Source: Actinomadura sp. BRA 177 (GTDB lineage Bacteria > Actinomycetota > Actinomycetes > Streptosporangiales > Streptosporangiaceae). From it: a stretch of DNA of 34,734 nucleotides. The notes beneath the pieces are model-generated. The model was not told the DNA's origin and did not search any database. It worked only from the letters and a program-made list of their open reading frames with translations. Shown here piece by piece: positions 5,844 to 13,850 of this stretch. Numbering within the stretch: the stretch's first letter is position 1; the number at the start of each line of letters is the position of its first letter. The stretch covers positions 1 to 34,734 of the forward strand of contig NZ_JABXFD010000385.1 in the NCBI RefSeq assembly GCF_013372625.1. Reading direction: 5' to 3'. The translations under genes were made by a program, and so were the position numbers.

Positions 5844-7298
5844 GTGGCGCTGACCACCACTCCGGACATGGGGAAGATCTTCGCCCCGCTGATGCACGAG
5901 CACGACTACGTCATCGACGAGGTCGAGGGGGAACTGCCGCGTGAGCTGACCGGGACGCTGTACCGGATCGGGCCGGGGAAGTGGGAGGTCGGGCGCACGC
6001 TGATGCACCATCTCTTCGACGGCGACGGGATGGTTTCGCAATTCAGCTTTGACGGGCGGTCAGTCCGGTTCCGCAACCGGTATGTCCGGACGCCGCAGTT
6101 CCGGGACGGGATGGTCGCCGGCCAGGCGCGGAAGCCCGGTGTCGGGACGGCTCTGCCGGGCGGGTTCTGGGTCAATTTCGCTAAGTCGAAGGGGCCCGCC
6201 AATGCCGCCAATACCGGGGTCGCGGTGCATGCTGATCGGCTGCTGGCGCTATGGGAGGGCGGCCCGCCCTACCGGCTCGACCCGGACACCCTGGAGACCT
6301 TCGGCGTCGAGGACTTCAGCGGGCGGCTGAAGGGGATGCTGAAGGCCTTCTCCGCTCATCCGAAGTGGGATCCGGTGACGGGGGAGATGTTCAACTTCGG
6401 CCAGGAATTCGCGCCGTTCCCGTCCTTGAACTGCTGGAAGGTCGACCGACAGGGGCGGATGCGGCGGCTCGCCAAGGTGCGGATGCTGAACATGCCCTGG
6501 AACCACGATGTGGCGCTGACCAGCGAGCACATGGTGTTCGTCCTGGACCCGTACATGTTCGACCTGCGCACGATGCTGAGCGGCGGGGCCATCTTCGACG
6601 CGATCCGGCACCGTCCGGAGAAGGGGACGCGGTTCGTGCTCGTCCCGCGCAACGGCGGCCCGGCACGGATCATCGAGCATGAGACGCTCGTCCACCTGCA
6701 TGTCGCCAACGCCTTCGAGGACGGCACGGACACGGTCGTCGACATGGTGCTGTTCGACGACTTCGACGCGATCCGGCGCGACCTCACCCAGTTCCGCACG
6801 CGGTTCCCCGGGCTGCCGTCCAGCAGGCTCATGCGGTACCGCATCACGCCGTCGGGACGTGTGATCGAGACGCAGTTGGCCGACCTGCCGGGCGAGTTCC
6901 CGCAGTACGACTGGCGTCGCTCTACACGTCAGCACCGCTACACCTACATGGCGGGACGGACGGGACCGAGCGGTCAGTACGACACCGTTCTGAAGGTCGA
7001 CAACGACACCGGCCGCACGCAGCTGCATGAGACGGGACCGCATACGTACGTAGGCGAGCCCATCTTCGTCCCTCGAACGCCTGATGCGGCCGAGGACGAT
7101 GGGTGGCTGCTGGCCGTGGTCTATCTCGCCGCAGAGCACCGGTCGCAACTCAGCATTCTGGACGCCCGCGGCTTGGAACATGTCGCCACCCTGCGGTTGA
7201 AGCACCATCTACCGTTCGGCTTCCACGGCACGTTCACGAGCCGTGTCGCCGACCCCGGGGCTCCGATCCCGCATCCGGATCGGCTGCCGATCCGCTGA
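5844..7298 (+). CDS. Carotenoid oxygenase (RPE65/CCD family), non-haem iron dioxygenase
   Basis: A 484-residue carotenoid cleavage dioxygenase-type enzyme that would oxidatively split a conjugated double bond in a carotenoid, apocarotenoid or stilbene-like substrate. The four iron-binding histidine regions of the family are all present: FSAHPKWDP, NMPWNHDVAL, ETLVHLHVAN and, near the C-terminus, LPFGFHGTF. N-terminal family signatures include LPRELTGTLYRIGPG and HLFDGDGMV. I prefer GTG at 5844 because GGGGAGG (5831-5837) sits 6 nt upstream; an in-frame ATG at 5829 overlaps that site and has none of its own. It is controlled by a promoter with an inverted repeat, probably by the divergent TetR protein. 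No carotenoid biosynthesis genes are nearby, so the substrate cannot be named. Its 3' end overlaps the convergent MFS gene by about 65 bp. Confidence 0.9.
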   Translation: MALTTTPDMGKIFAPLMHEHDYVIDEVEGELPRELTGTLYRIGPGKWEVGRTLMHHLFDGDGMVSQFSFDGRSVRFRNRYVRTPQFRDGMVAGQARKPGVGTALPGGFWVNFAKSKGPANAANTGVAVHADRLLALWEGGPPYRLDPDTLETFGVEDFSGRLKGMLKAFSAHPKWDPVTGEMFNFGQEFAPFPSLNCWKVDRQGRMRRLAKVRMLNMPWNHDVALTSEHMVFVLDPYMFDLRTMLSGGAIFDAIRHRPEKGTRFVLVPRNGGPARIIEHETLVHLHVANAFEDGTDTVVDMVLFDDFDAIRRDLTQFRTRFPGLPSSRLMRYRITPSGRVIETQLADLPGEFPQYDWRRSTRQHRYTYMAGRTGPSGQYDTVLKVDNDTGRTQLHETGPHTYVGEPIFVPRTPDAAEDDGWLLAVVYLAAEHRSQLSILDARGLEHVATLRLKHHLPFGFHGTFTSRVADPGAPIPHPDRLPIR

Positions 7299-8686
7299 CG
7301 TGGCGGAGTGAGCGGTCGGCCAGCGTCACCGCCAGGAACAGCACAGCGACGGTGAGCATGAACCAGGTCAGGTGGTGCATGCCCGGGGTGTCGGCGCGTT
7401 CGGCGAAGAAGACGGCGGTGGCGGACGAGGCGAGGATGGCGCCGAGATAACCGGAGGTGCGCAGCAGGCCCGCCGAGGAGGCCACGCGTTCCGGGTCGGC
7501 CTGGTGGTACACGGAGTTCTGCAGCGCGAGGCTCGTCAGGCCCTGCGGCACACCGAAGACCACGGTGATGGCCACGAGGAGCCAGATGGGGCTGTTGGAA
7601 TGCAACCCCAGGAGCAGCACGCACGCCGTGATCTGCCCGATGGCGGCGACGAGCAGCTTGCTGCGGACCGCGCTGCGCCGTCCAGTGGCGGCGGCCACGG
7701 CGATCCCGGTCGCGAACAGCGGCAACTGGAGGAGCCCGGCATGGGACGGCGACAGCCCACGCCCCTCTTGCAGCCACTGCGTGTAGCCGTAGAGGACGGA
7801 GTAGGAGACGACGTAGGCGAGCAGGGCGCGGGTGTAGGTGGTGATCAGCGGCAGGTTGCCGCCGAGGACCCGTACGTCGATGAACGGCCTGGACGCCCGC
7901 AGTTCGCGCAGCACGAACACCGCCGCCGCGACGGCCGCCAACGCGAGCAGGTACAGGCGGTCCACTCGTGGGTCCATGAGGAACAGCAGGAGCGACAGGA
8001 GCGTCCCCGCGAACAGCGCCATGCCCGGTACCTCCAGCACGGCGACCGGTCGTGGACCCTCTGGACGGGCAGGCGGCGGTGTTCGTGGCAGGCGTAGTGC
8101 GCCGAGGAGGAACCCTGCCAAGGCGAGGGGGATGTTGAGCGCCAGGGTCGTCCGCCAGCCGCCGAGGCCGATCAGCACCCCGCCGAGGCGGGCCGATGAC
8201 GGCGGTGGTCTGGGTGGCGATCGCGAGGACGGTCAGCACACCGGCCGGGCTGTTCCGCCCGGTGCGCCGCGCCTCGCTCCGGATCAGGTACATCGCGGCC
8301 GGGTAGCCGGCGCAGGTGCCGAACCCCAGCAGCACCCGCGCGGCGATCAGCACGCCCAGGTTCGGGGCGAGCGCGCCGATGACGCCCGCGGCGCCCACCA
8401 GGGCGGTCGCGGTGAGGTACAGGCGGCGCGGGCCGAAGAGGTCGATCAGCCGCCCGACCACGGGCTGGCCGACCGCCGTGGCCAGGTAGAGCGCCGAGAC
8501 GAGCCACGCCGTGCTGGACGGCGGCGCCCCGAACGCCCGCCCGATCGGGATCAGCGACACCGCGATGATCGAGGAGTTGACCGGGTTGAGCACCGCGCCG
8601 AGGAGCATCGGCGCGAGGAGTCTGCGGTCGAAGCCGTCCCCGCCGCCGCCGAGCAGCCGCCGGGACAGGCCCGTCCGCGGTGTCAC
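7234..8686 (-). pseudogene. MFS transporter (DHA2-like drug efflux type), frameshifted
   Basis: The coding sequence is split between two frames. From GTG 8686 the first frame gives the N-terminal half of a major facilitator (LLAPMLLGAVLNPVNSSIIA, TAWLVSALYLATAVGQPVVG, RLIDLFGPRRLY, then IATQTTAVIGP). At about 8182-8192 homology moves to another frame, which continues VLIGLGGWRTTLALNIPLAL and runs to 7234 with the remaining membrane helices. Expected codons around G-P-x-L-G-G-V-L are two bases short (or one too many). The start overlaps the marR stop as GTGA, a conserved regulator-pump arrangement. It is either a real inactivating mutation or an assembly error in a C/G-rich run; read mapping would decide. 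If intact it would export a drug-like compound under MarR control. Confidence 0.8.
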
Positions 8687-9129
8687 GGCTGGATGAGCCG
8701 TTCCACCAGCGTCAGCGCCTCGATGAGGTGGCGGCGTTCCGGTTCGGTGAGGCGGTCCTGCAGCGAGCGGGCCAGCCATTCCTCGCCGGTCCGCCGCTTG
8801 TCGTCGAGGTAGGCGAGACCGGCGCCGGTCGGGGACAGCAGCATCCGGCGGCCGTCCCCGGGGTCGGGGTCGCGGCGGATCAGGCCGCGTTCCTCCAGCA
8901 CGGACAGCGTGGCGGCCATCGACTGCGGCCGGACTCGCTCGGCGGCGGCGAGGTCGCTGGTCGACGCGGGGCCCTGTCGGCTGAGCCGGCTGAGCGCGGA
9001 CGTCTGCGAGGGGGTGAGGCCCTCGACGTCGTAGGACTCCTTCAGCCGGCGCCGCAGGCGGCTGAACACCACCCGCAACTCCCGGGCCGCCTGGACGGAC
9101 GACCCGGACAATTCGGCGTTCTCGGTCAC
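8683..9129 (-). CDS. MarR-family transcriptional regulator
   Basis: A 148-residue MarR-type winged-helix regulator: LRVVFSRLRRRLKESYDVEG, then LTPSQTSALSRLSRQGP, the recognition region LAAAERVRPQSMAATLSVLE and the wing ERGLIRRDPDPGDGRRMLLS. The start is GTG at 9129. A promoter with TTGACA (9164-9159) and TAGCGT (9141-9136) places transcription initiation at about the start codon, implying a leaderless mRNA. An inverted repeat flanks the promoter. The 3' end overlaps the MFS efflux gene (GTGA), so it probably represses itself and the pump, and responds to a small phenolic or drug-like ligand, as is usual for the family. Confidence 0.9.
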   Translation of the reverse strand: MTENAELSGSSVQAARELRVVFSRLRRRLKESYDVEGLTPSQTSALSRLSRQGPASTSDLAAAERVRPQSMAATLSVLEERGLIRRDPDPGDGRRMLLSPTGAGLAYLDDKRRTGEEWLARSLQDRLTEPERRHLIEALTLVERLIQP

Positions 9130-9135
9130 CTATCC

Positions 9136-9177
9136 ACGCTAAAAAGCACAGCTCAGACTGTCAAGTTCAGCCTGTGC
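9136..9177 (-). promoter_or_regulatory. Leaderless marR promoter with flanking inverted repeat
   Basis: On the minus strand: TTGACA at 9164-9159, 17-nt spacer, TAGCGT at 9141-9136, then 6 nt to the GTG start (9129). Perfect arms GCACAG (9146-9151) and CTGTGC (9172-9177) enclose the -35 and much of the spacer, a likely MarR autoregulatory site. Confidence 0.55.
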
Positions 9178-9260
9178 AGTTCGGCCCGCGCGGTTGTCGC
9201 CGGGCGTGGATGTGGTGAAACACACCGCCGTCCGACCTGGGAGGTGTCACGTTCTGTGAT

Positions 9261-9275
9261 CGTTATTGGGTAACG
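9261..9275. promoter_or_regulatory. Inverted repeat upstream of oxyR, candidate LysR-type binding site
   Basis: CGTTA-TTGGG-TAACG is a perfect 5-bp-arm inverted repeat 10 nt before the oxyR start. It contains a T-N11-A core, the general pattern of LysR-family sites, in a locally AT-richer stretch. Autoregulation is inferred. Confidence 0.4.
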
Positions 9276-9285
9276 TTCGATCGAG

Positions 9286-10224
9286 ATGGCGAGCAGCAGA
9301 CCGACGGTGGCGCAGTTGCGGGCGTTTCTGGCGCTCGCCGAACATCTGCACTTCCGGGACGCCGCCGCCGCGCTGCGCATGAGCCAGCCCGCCCTCTCCG
9401 GGGCTGTGGCCGCGCTGGAGGACACCCTCGGTACGCGTCTTGTCGAGCGGACGACCCGGAAGGTTCTGCTGACCCCCGCTGGGGAGCGGGTCGCGCGGCG
9501 GGCGGAGGTCGTTCTAGCGGAACTGGATCGCCTGGTAGACGAAGTTAAGGCCGTCCAAGGGACGCTGGTGGGGCCGCTAAGGGTGGGTGTGATCCCGACC
9601 GTGGCGCCGTATCTGCTGCCCATCGTCCTGCCCAGGCTCGCCAAGGAGTTCCCCGACCTGAAGTTGTCGGTGCATGAGGAGCAGACAGAGCAACTCGTCA
9701 CGGAACTGCTCGCTGGACGGCTGGACGTGGTCCTCCTAGCGCTGCCCGTGCCCGCCGCCGGTGTCACGGAGATCGCCCTGTACGACGAGGACTTCGTGCT
9801 CGTCGCCCCTCCCGGGTTCGAGTTGGGCGATAAGGAGATACCGCGCGAGACGCTGAACGACCTCGATGTCCTCTTGCTCAACCAGGGCCACTGCCTGCGC
9901 GACCAGGCCTTGGACGTCTGCCGGGACGTGGGTGCGCGCGCCGCTGCGGCGACCTACGCGACGAGCCTGGCGACGCTGGTACAGCTCGTGTCGGGTGGTC
10001 TTGGCGTGACGCTCGTCCCGGAGACCGCGCTGCCGGTGGAGACCGGCCGTGCGCCGAACCTTGAACTGCACCGGTTCACGCCGCCGGCGCCGTTCCGCAG
10101 CATCGGGCTCGGTTTCCGGTCGACATCGCCGCGCACGGACGAGTTCGAGGCTCTCGCAGAGAGCGTGCGCATCGCGATGTCCGACTCCGGTGTCGCCCCA
10201 GGGATCCGTCCAGCGCGACCGTAA
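9286..10224 (+). CDS. oxyR: OxyR-type LysR-family peroxide-sensing regulator
   Basis: A 312-residue LysR regulator: N-terminal helix-turn-helix at about residues 7-66 (TVAQLRAFLALAEHLHFRDA, RMSQPALSGAVAALE), then a periplasmic-binding-protein-like effector domain from about residue 95. The redox signature of OxyR is intact: GHCLRDQALDVC carries C203 and C212, the same nine-residue spacing as the C199-C208 disulfide pair of E. coli OxyR. HEEQTEQLVTELLAGRLD is also OxyR-like. It should sense hydrogen peroxide and activate antioxidant genes. Unlike many actinomycetes, no ahpC/ahpD or catalase gene lies beside it in this window; the divergent neighbour is a MarR-efflux operon. The ATG at 9286 has only a weak upstream purine stretch. 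Confidence 0.85.
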   Translation: MASSRPTVAQLRAFLALAEHLHFRDAAAALRMSQPALSGAVAALEDTLGTRLVERTTRKVLLTPAGERVARRAEVVLAELDRLVDEVKAVQGTLVGPLRVGVIPTVAPYLLPIVLPRLAKEFPDLKLSVHEEQTEQLVTELLAGRLDVVLLALPVPAAGVTEIALYDEDFVLVAPPGFELGDKEIPRETLNDLDVLLLNQGHCLRDQALDVCRDVGARAAAATYATSLATLVQLVSGGLGVTLVPETALPVETGRAPNLELHRFTPPAPFRSIGLGFRSTSPRTDEFEALAESVRIAMSDSGVAPGIRPARP

Positions 10225-10300
10225 TGCGCAGGTAAATCGCGGCTAGATGAGGTCAAGTCTGCGTCAGGGGACGGATTGGCAATGGCGATGCGTGTTCATG

Positions 10301-10319
10301 TGGTGGCGTAACGTCACCA
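10301..10319. promoter_or_regulatory. Palindrome upstream of the first GT2-CDP-glycerol transferase gene
   Basis: TGGTGGCG-TAA-CGTCACCA has 7 of 8 arm positions complementary and ends 27 nt before the ATG at 10347. With no T-tract and a position just upstream of the ribosome site, it looks like a dimeric operator rather than a terminator. The regulator is unknown. Confidence 0.35.
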
Positions 10320-10346
10320 TGCTCGGTGGGGCGAGGAGGAGGCCCC

Positions 10347-13300
10347 ATGTCCCCGAAGCTCAGCGTCGTCGTGCCGTTCCACAACACCGAGGAGTACTTC
10401 CGGGAGTGCCTGGAGTCGCTCGCCGGCCAGACGCTGCGCGACCTTGAGGTGATCCTGGTGGACGACGGGTCCGCCGACGGCAGCGCCGTGATCGCCAAGG
10501 AGATGTGCGCCCGCGACCAGCGGTTCCGCCTGTTCGCGCGGGAGCAGGAGGGCCCCGGCCCGGCCCGCAACGCGGGGGTGCGGCAGGCGAGGGGCGAGTA
10601 CCTGGCCTTCGCCGACGCGGACGATGTCGTGGACCGCGACGCCTACGCGCGGCTGGTCGGGTCCCTTGACCGGACGGGGTCCGACTTCGCCTCCGGCAAC
10701 GTCGAGCGTATGGACGCCGACCGGAAATGGCAGTCGCCGCTGCACGAGGGTGTCTTCACAGAGTCGTGTTCGAGGACGCACGTGTCGTCCAAGCCGGTGC
10801 TCATGCGCGACCGTACGCCGTGGAACAAGGTCTACCGGCGTGGGTTCTGGGACAAGGCCGCTCTGGAATTCCCCACGGGCTTCTATGAGGATCCGCCCGT
10901 CACGGCGCGCGCGCACGCCCTCGCCCAGTCCGTGGACGTCCTGAGCCAGACCGTCTACTACTGGCGCAAGAGGCCCGGTTCCATCACGGAAGACCGCTAC
11001 GACTGGGGCAACATCAGCCAGCGCATGGCATCGGCCCGTGCACTGCGCGAAGGGCTGGCCGGCTATGCGCCGACCCTGCTGAACGCCTACGACCAGCACG
11101 CCCTCATCCCGATCGAGCTTCGCGTCCTGTTCGAGGCCCTCCCCAGGACACAGGACGAACACCGCGAGGAACTCGTCGCCATGGGCGCCGCGCTGGCGCG
11201 GGAGATCAGCCCGCGCGTGGTGAAGCGGCTGCCCGCGCTGACGCGCCTGCAACTGCACCTGCTCTGCCACTGGATGCTGCCGGAGCTGCTGGAGGTCCTG
11301 CGGTTCGGCCAGCTCCGGAAGGCGGGGGACGCGCCGCGGGTCCGGCGCGGCCTGCGGCACCGCTGGTTCGCCGAGTTCCCGTACTTCGAGGACGAGGAGC
11401 GGGCCGTCCCGGCGCATGTGTACGACGTGACCGACGAGCTGAAGCCGGTCGCCGCCATCGACCGGGCCACCTGGGCGGACGGGCGGCTCCGCATCGAGGG
11501 GCACGCCTACATCCGGCACCTGGACTCCTCCACCGAGGACGGCTCCCGCATCCGGGTGTGGCTGGTCGCGGCGAACAAGCGCGGCCTGATGCGCGTCCCG
11601 GTGCGGCGGGTCCGCCGGCCGGACGTGACCGCCCGGTCACGGCAGTCGGCGGTCTCCTACGACTGGTCCGGGTTCGTCGCGGAGATCGACCCGGCGGCGC
11701 TGAAGATGTTCGGCCGCTGGCGGGACATCGACTGGGTCCCGTGCGTGGAGATCGTCAACCAGGGGCTGCGGCGGCGCTGCACGTTCGCGAACCCGCGCCT
11801 CACCGGCCGGCAGTGGCCGGACGACCGGGAGTGCGCGCCGGGCGTCCTGGTCCAGGGCGTCGCGGCCCGGAACCGGTTCGTGGTGCAGGTGCGGCGGACG
11901 CCGGCGGCGGTCGTCGGCTGCCATCTGGAGCGCGGCGACCTGTGCCTGGACGGCTGGAGCCGCGTTCCGCTCGGCGACGAGCCGCGCCTGACCGCCGTGC
12001 CGAAGGCGGGCCGCGCCACGGTGACCGGCCCGGTCGAACGGGTCGGCGGCGAAGGCTTCCGGGCCAGGCTGCCCGTGGCCGGGCTGGCCCGGCGGAAGGG
12101 CGACTGGGAGATCAGCCTGCCCGGCGGCGTCCGCCCCTACCTGGACGAGGACGCCGCCGGAACCGCGTTCCCCGTCCCCGGCGGTGAATTGGAGATCGCC
12201 CGGACGCGGCGGAGCACGCTGCGGATCGTCGTGCGCGGACGGGCCCTCATCGTCGACGAGCTGTCCTGGTCGTCCGACGGTGCGCTGCATCTGGCGGGCA
12301 CGTGCACCGACCGTGGCGGACGGCCGGAATCCTTGTTCCTCCGGCGGCGACGGTCGTCCGAGGAACACATCGTCAGGTTGCTCTGGGAAGGCGACCGTTT
12401 CACTGCGAAGTTCGCTCCCGCACGCATGCCCGTGCTCGGGCTGTCCCGTCCCTTGGTCGCAGGCCGTTGGGACGTCCTCACGACCATCAGCGGGCAGGAA
12501 CAACCGGTCGTCATCAGACGCCACACCCTCCGCGAACTGCCGGAGCCGTTCGAGGCGGGCCTGCACCGCATCACCGTCCGCGCGCAGAAGACCGAGCAGC
12601 TGATCCTGCGGATCGAGACCGCCCTGGACGACGACGAGCGCGGAGCCTACGCGCAGAGCCGGATCCGGTCCGGGCACTACCGGCGCCACCTCAACCTGCC
12701 CGTGCGCGACCTCGCCGTGTTCGACGCGTACCGGGGACGCCAGTACTCGTGCAACCCGCGCGGCATCTATGACGAGCTTCGGCGACGCGAAACCGACCTG
12801 GAGTGCGTGTGGGTCACCGAGAACGGTCAGTTCGGTCGGCCGACGGGTGCACGCACCGTTCTGGTCGGCACGCGTGAGCACTATGAGGCGCTCGCCCGCG
12901 CGCGCTTCATCTTCGGTAACTGGTCGCAGCGGGACTGGTTCACCAAACGCGACGACCAGACGTACGTGCAGTGCTGGCATGGGACGCCGCTGAAGAAGCT
13001 GGGGTACGACGTCAAGGAGATGCCCTACAAGCGGACCGAGGGCGTCGACTGGATGGAGTACGACGTCCCGCAGTGGGATCTGCTGCTCGCGCAGAACGCG
13101 TTCTCCGTGCCGCTGTTCCGGCGAGCGTTCGGCTATGACGGGGACGTCCTCGAAAGCGGCTATCCCCGTAACGACGTTCTGAGCAGCCCGCACCGCGACG
13201 AGATCGCGGCGGCCGTCAGGCGGCGGCTGGGGATCCCCGAGGGCAAGCGCGTCGTCCTGTACGCGCCGACCTGGCGGGACGACTTCCACCACGCGATCGG

Positions 13301-13790
13301 CAAGCGCGCGTTCCGCCTCGAATTCGACCTCGACCGGTTCAGGGCGGCGCTGGGCCGCGACCATGTGCTGCTCCTGCGGACGCACTATCTCGTCACCGAC
13401 CGGCCGAAGCTGAAGCCGGGCGACTGCGTGATGGACGTGTCCGTCTACCCCGACATCTCCGAACTCTTCCTGATCAGCGATGTGCTGGTCACGGACTACT
13501 CGTCGTCCATGTTCGACTTCGCGGTCACCGGCCGGCCGATGGTGTTCTTCACCTACGACCTGGAGCGCTACCGCGACCACGTGCGCGGCTTCTACTTCGG
13601 CTTCGACGCCGAGGCGCCCGGCCCGCTGCTGGGCACGTCCCGGGAGGTCGTCGAGGCGCTGCGCGACCCGGCCGCGTTGGAGACCGGGTACCGGGACGCG
13701 CGCGCCGCCTTCGCCGCCCGGTACTGCCCGCACGACGACGGCCGCGCCGCCGCCCGCGTGCTCGACCGGGTCCTCCAGCCCGGTCACTGA
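10347..13790 (+). CDS. Bifunctional GT2 glycosyltransferase / CDP-glycerol glycerophosphotransferase, copy 1
   Basis: A 1147-residue fusion. Residues 1 to about 230 form a GT2 (GT-A fold) domain: LSVVVPFHNTEEYF, VDDGS at 38-42, PARNAG at 72-77 and the metal/nucleotide-binding DADD at 90-93. A long middle region (about 300-800) with repeated beta-rich segments follows. The C-terminal third is a CDP-glycerol:poly(glycerophosphate) transferase (TagF-like) domain: QCWHGTPLKKLGYD, ESGYPRNDVL, VVLYAPTWRDD, LLLRTHYLVTD, VYPDISELFLISDVLVTDYS. It probably builds glycerol-phosphate or glycosyl-glycerol-phosphate teichoic polymers at the inner membrane face. The ATG at 10347 follows GAGGAGGA by 6 nt. 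It is followed 60 nt later by a full-length paralogue. No membrane helix is evident. Confidence 0.88.
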   Translation: MSPKLSVVVPFHNTEEYFRECLESLAGQTLRDLEVILVDDGSADGSAVIAKEMCARDQRFRLFAREQEGPGPARNAGVRQARGEYLAFADADDVVDRDAYARLVGSLDRTGSDFASGNVERMDADRKWQSPLHEGVFTESCSRTHVSSKPVLMRDRTPWNKVYRRGFWDKAALEFPTGFYEDPPVTARAHALAQSVDVLSQTVYYWRKRPGSITEDRYDWGNISQRMASARALREGLAGYAPTLLNAYDQHALIPIELRVLFEALPRTQDEHREELVAMGAALAREISPRVVKRLPALTRLQLHLLCHWMLPELLEVLRFGQLRKAGDAPRVRRGLRHRWFAEFPYFEDEERAVPAHVYDVTDELKPVAAIDRATWADGRLRIEGHAYIRHLDSSTEDGSRIRVWLVAANKRGLMRVPVRRVRRPDVTARSRQSAVSYDWSGFVAEIDPAALKMFGRWRDIDWVPCVEIVNQGLRRRCTFANPRLTGRQWPDDRECAPGVLVQGVAARNRFVVQVRRTPAAVVGCHLERGDLCLDGWSRVPLGDEPRLTAVPKAGRATVTGPVERVGGEGFRARLPVAGLARRKGDWEISLPGGVRPYLDEDAAGTAFPVPGGELEIARTRRSTLRIVVRGRALIVDELSWSSDGALHLAGTCTDRGGRPESLFLRRRRSSEEHIVRLLWEGDRFTAKFAPARMPVLGLSRPLVAGRWDVLTTISGQEQPVVIRRHTLRELPEPFEAGLHRITVRAQKTEQLILRIETALDDDERGAYAQSRIRSGHYRRHLNLPVRDLAVFDAYRGRQYSCNPRGIYDELRRRETDLECVWVTENGQFGRPTGARTVLVGTREHYEALARARFIFGNWSQRDWFTKRDDQTYVQCWHGTPLKKLGYDVKEMPYKRTEGVDWMEYDVPQWDLLLAQNAFSVPLFRRAFGYDGDVLESGYPRNDVLSSPHRDEIAAAVRRRLGIPEGKRVVLYAPTWRDDFHHAIGKRAFRLEFDLDRFRAALGRDHVLLLRTHYLVTDRPKLKPGDCVMDVSVYPDISELFLISDVLVTDYSSSMFDFAVTGRPMVFFTYDLERYRDHVRGFYFGFDAEAPGPLLGTSREVVEALRDPAALETGYRDARAAFAARYCPHDDGRAAARVLDRVLQPGH

Positions 13791-13811
13791 CCAACTGGTC
13801 ACTGACCAACT
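13782..13811 (+). repeat. Perfect 15-bp tandem repeat across the stop codon of copy 1
   Basis: GGTCACTGACCAACT occurs at 13782-13796 and again immediately at 13797-13811. The first copy contains the TGA stop of the upstream transferase gene. Each unit contains the odd palindrome GGTCA-C-TGACC. It could be simple slippage or a paired protein site. Confidence 0.75.
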
Positions 13812-13850
13812 CCACGCAAGAACCCCGCTCACCCCAACACGGAGTCGCTC

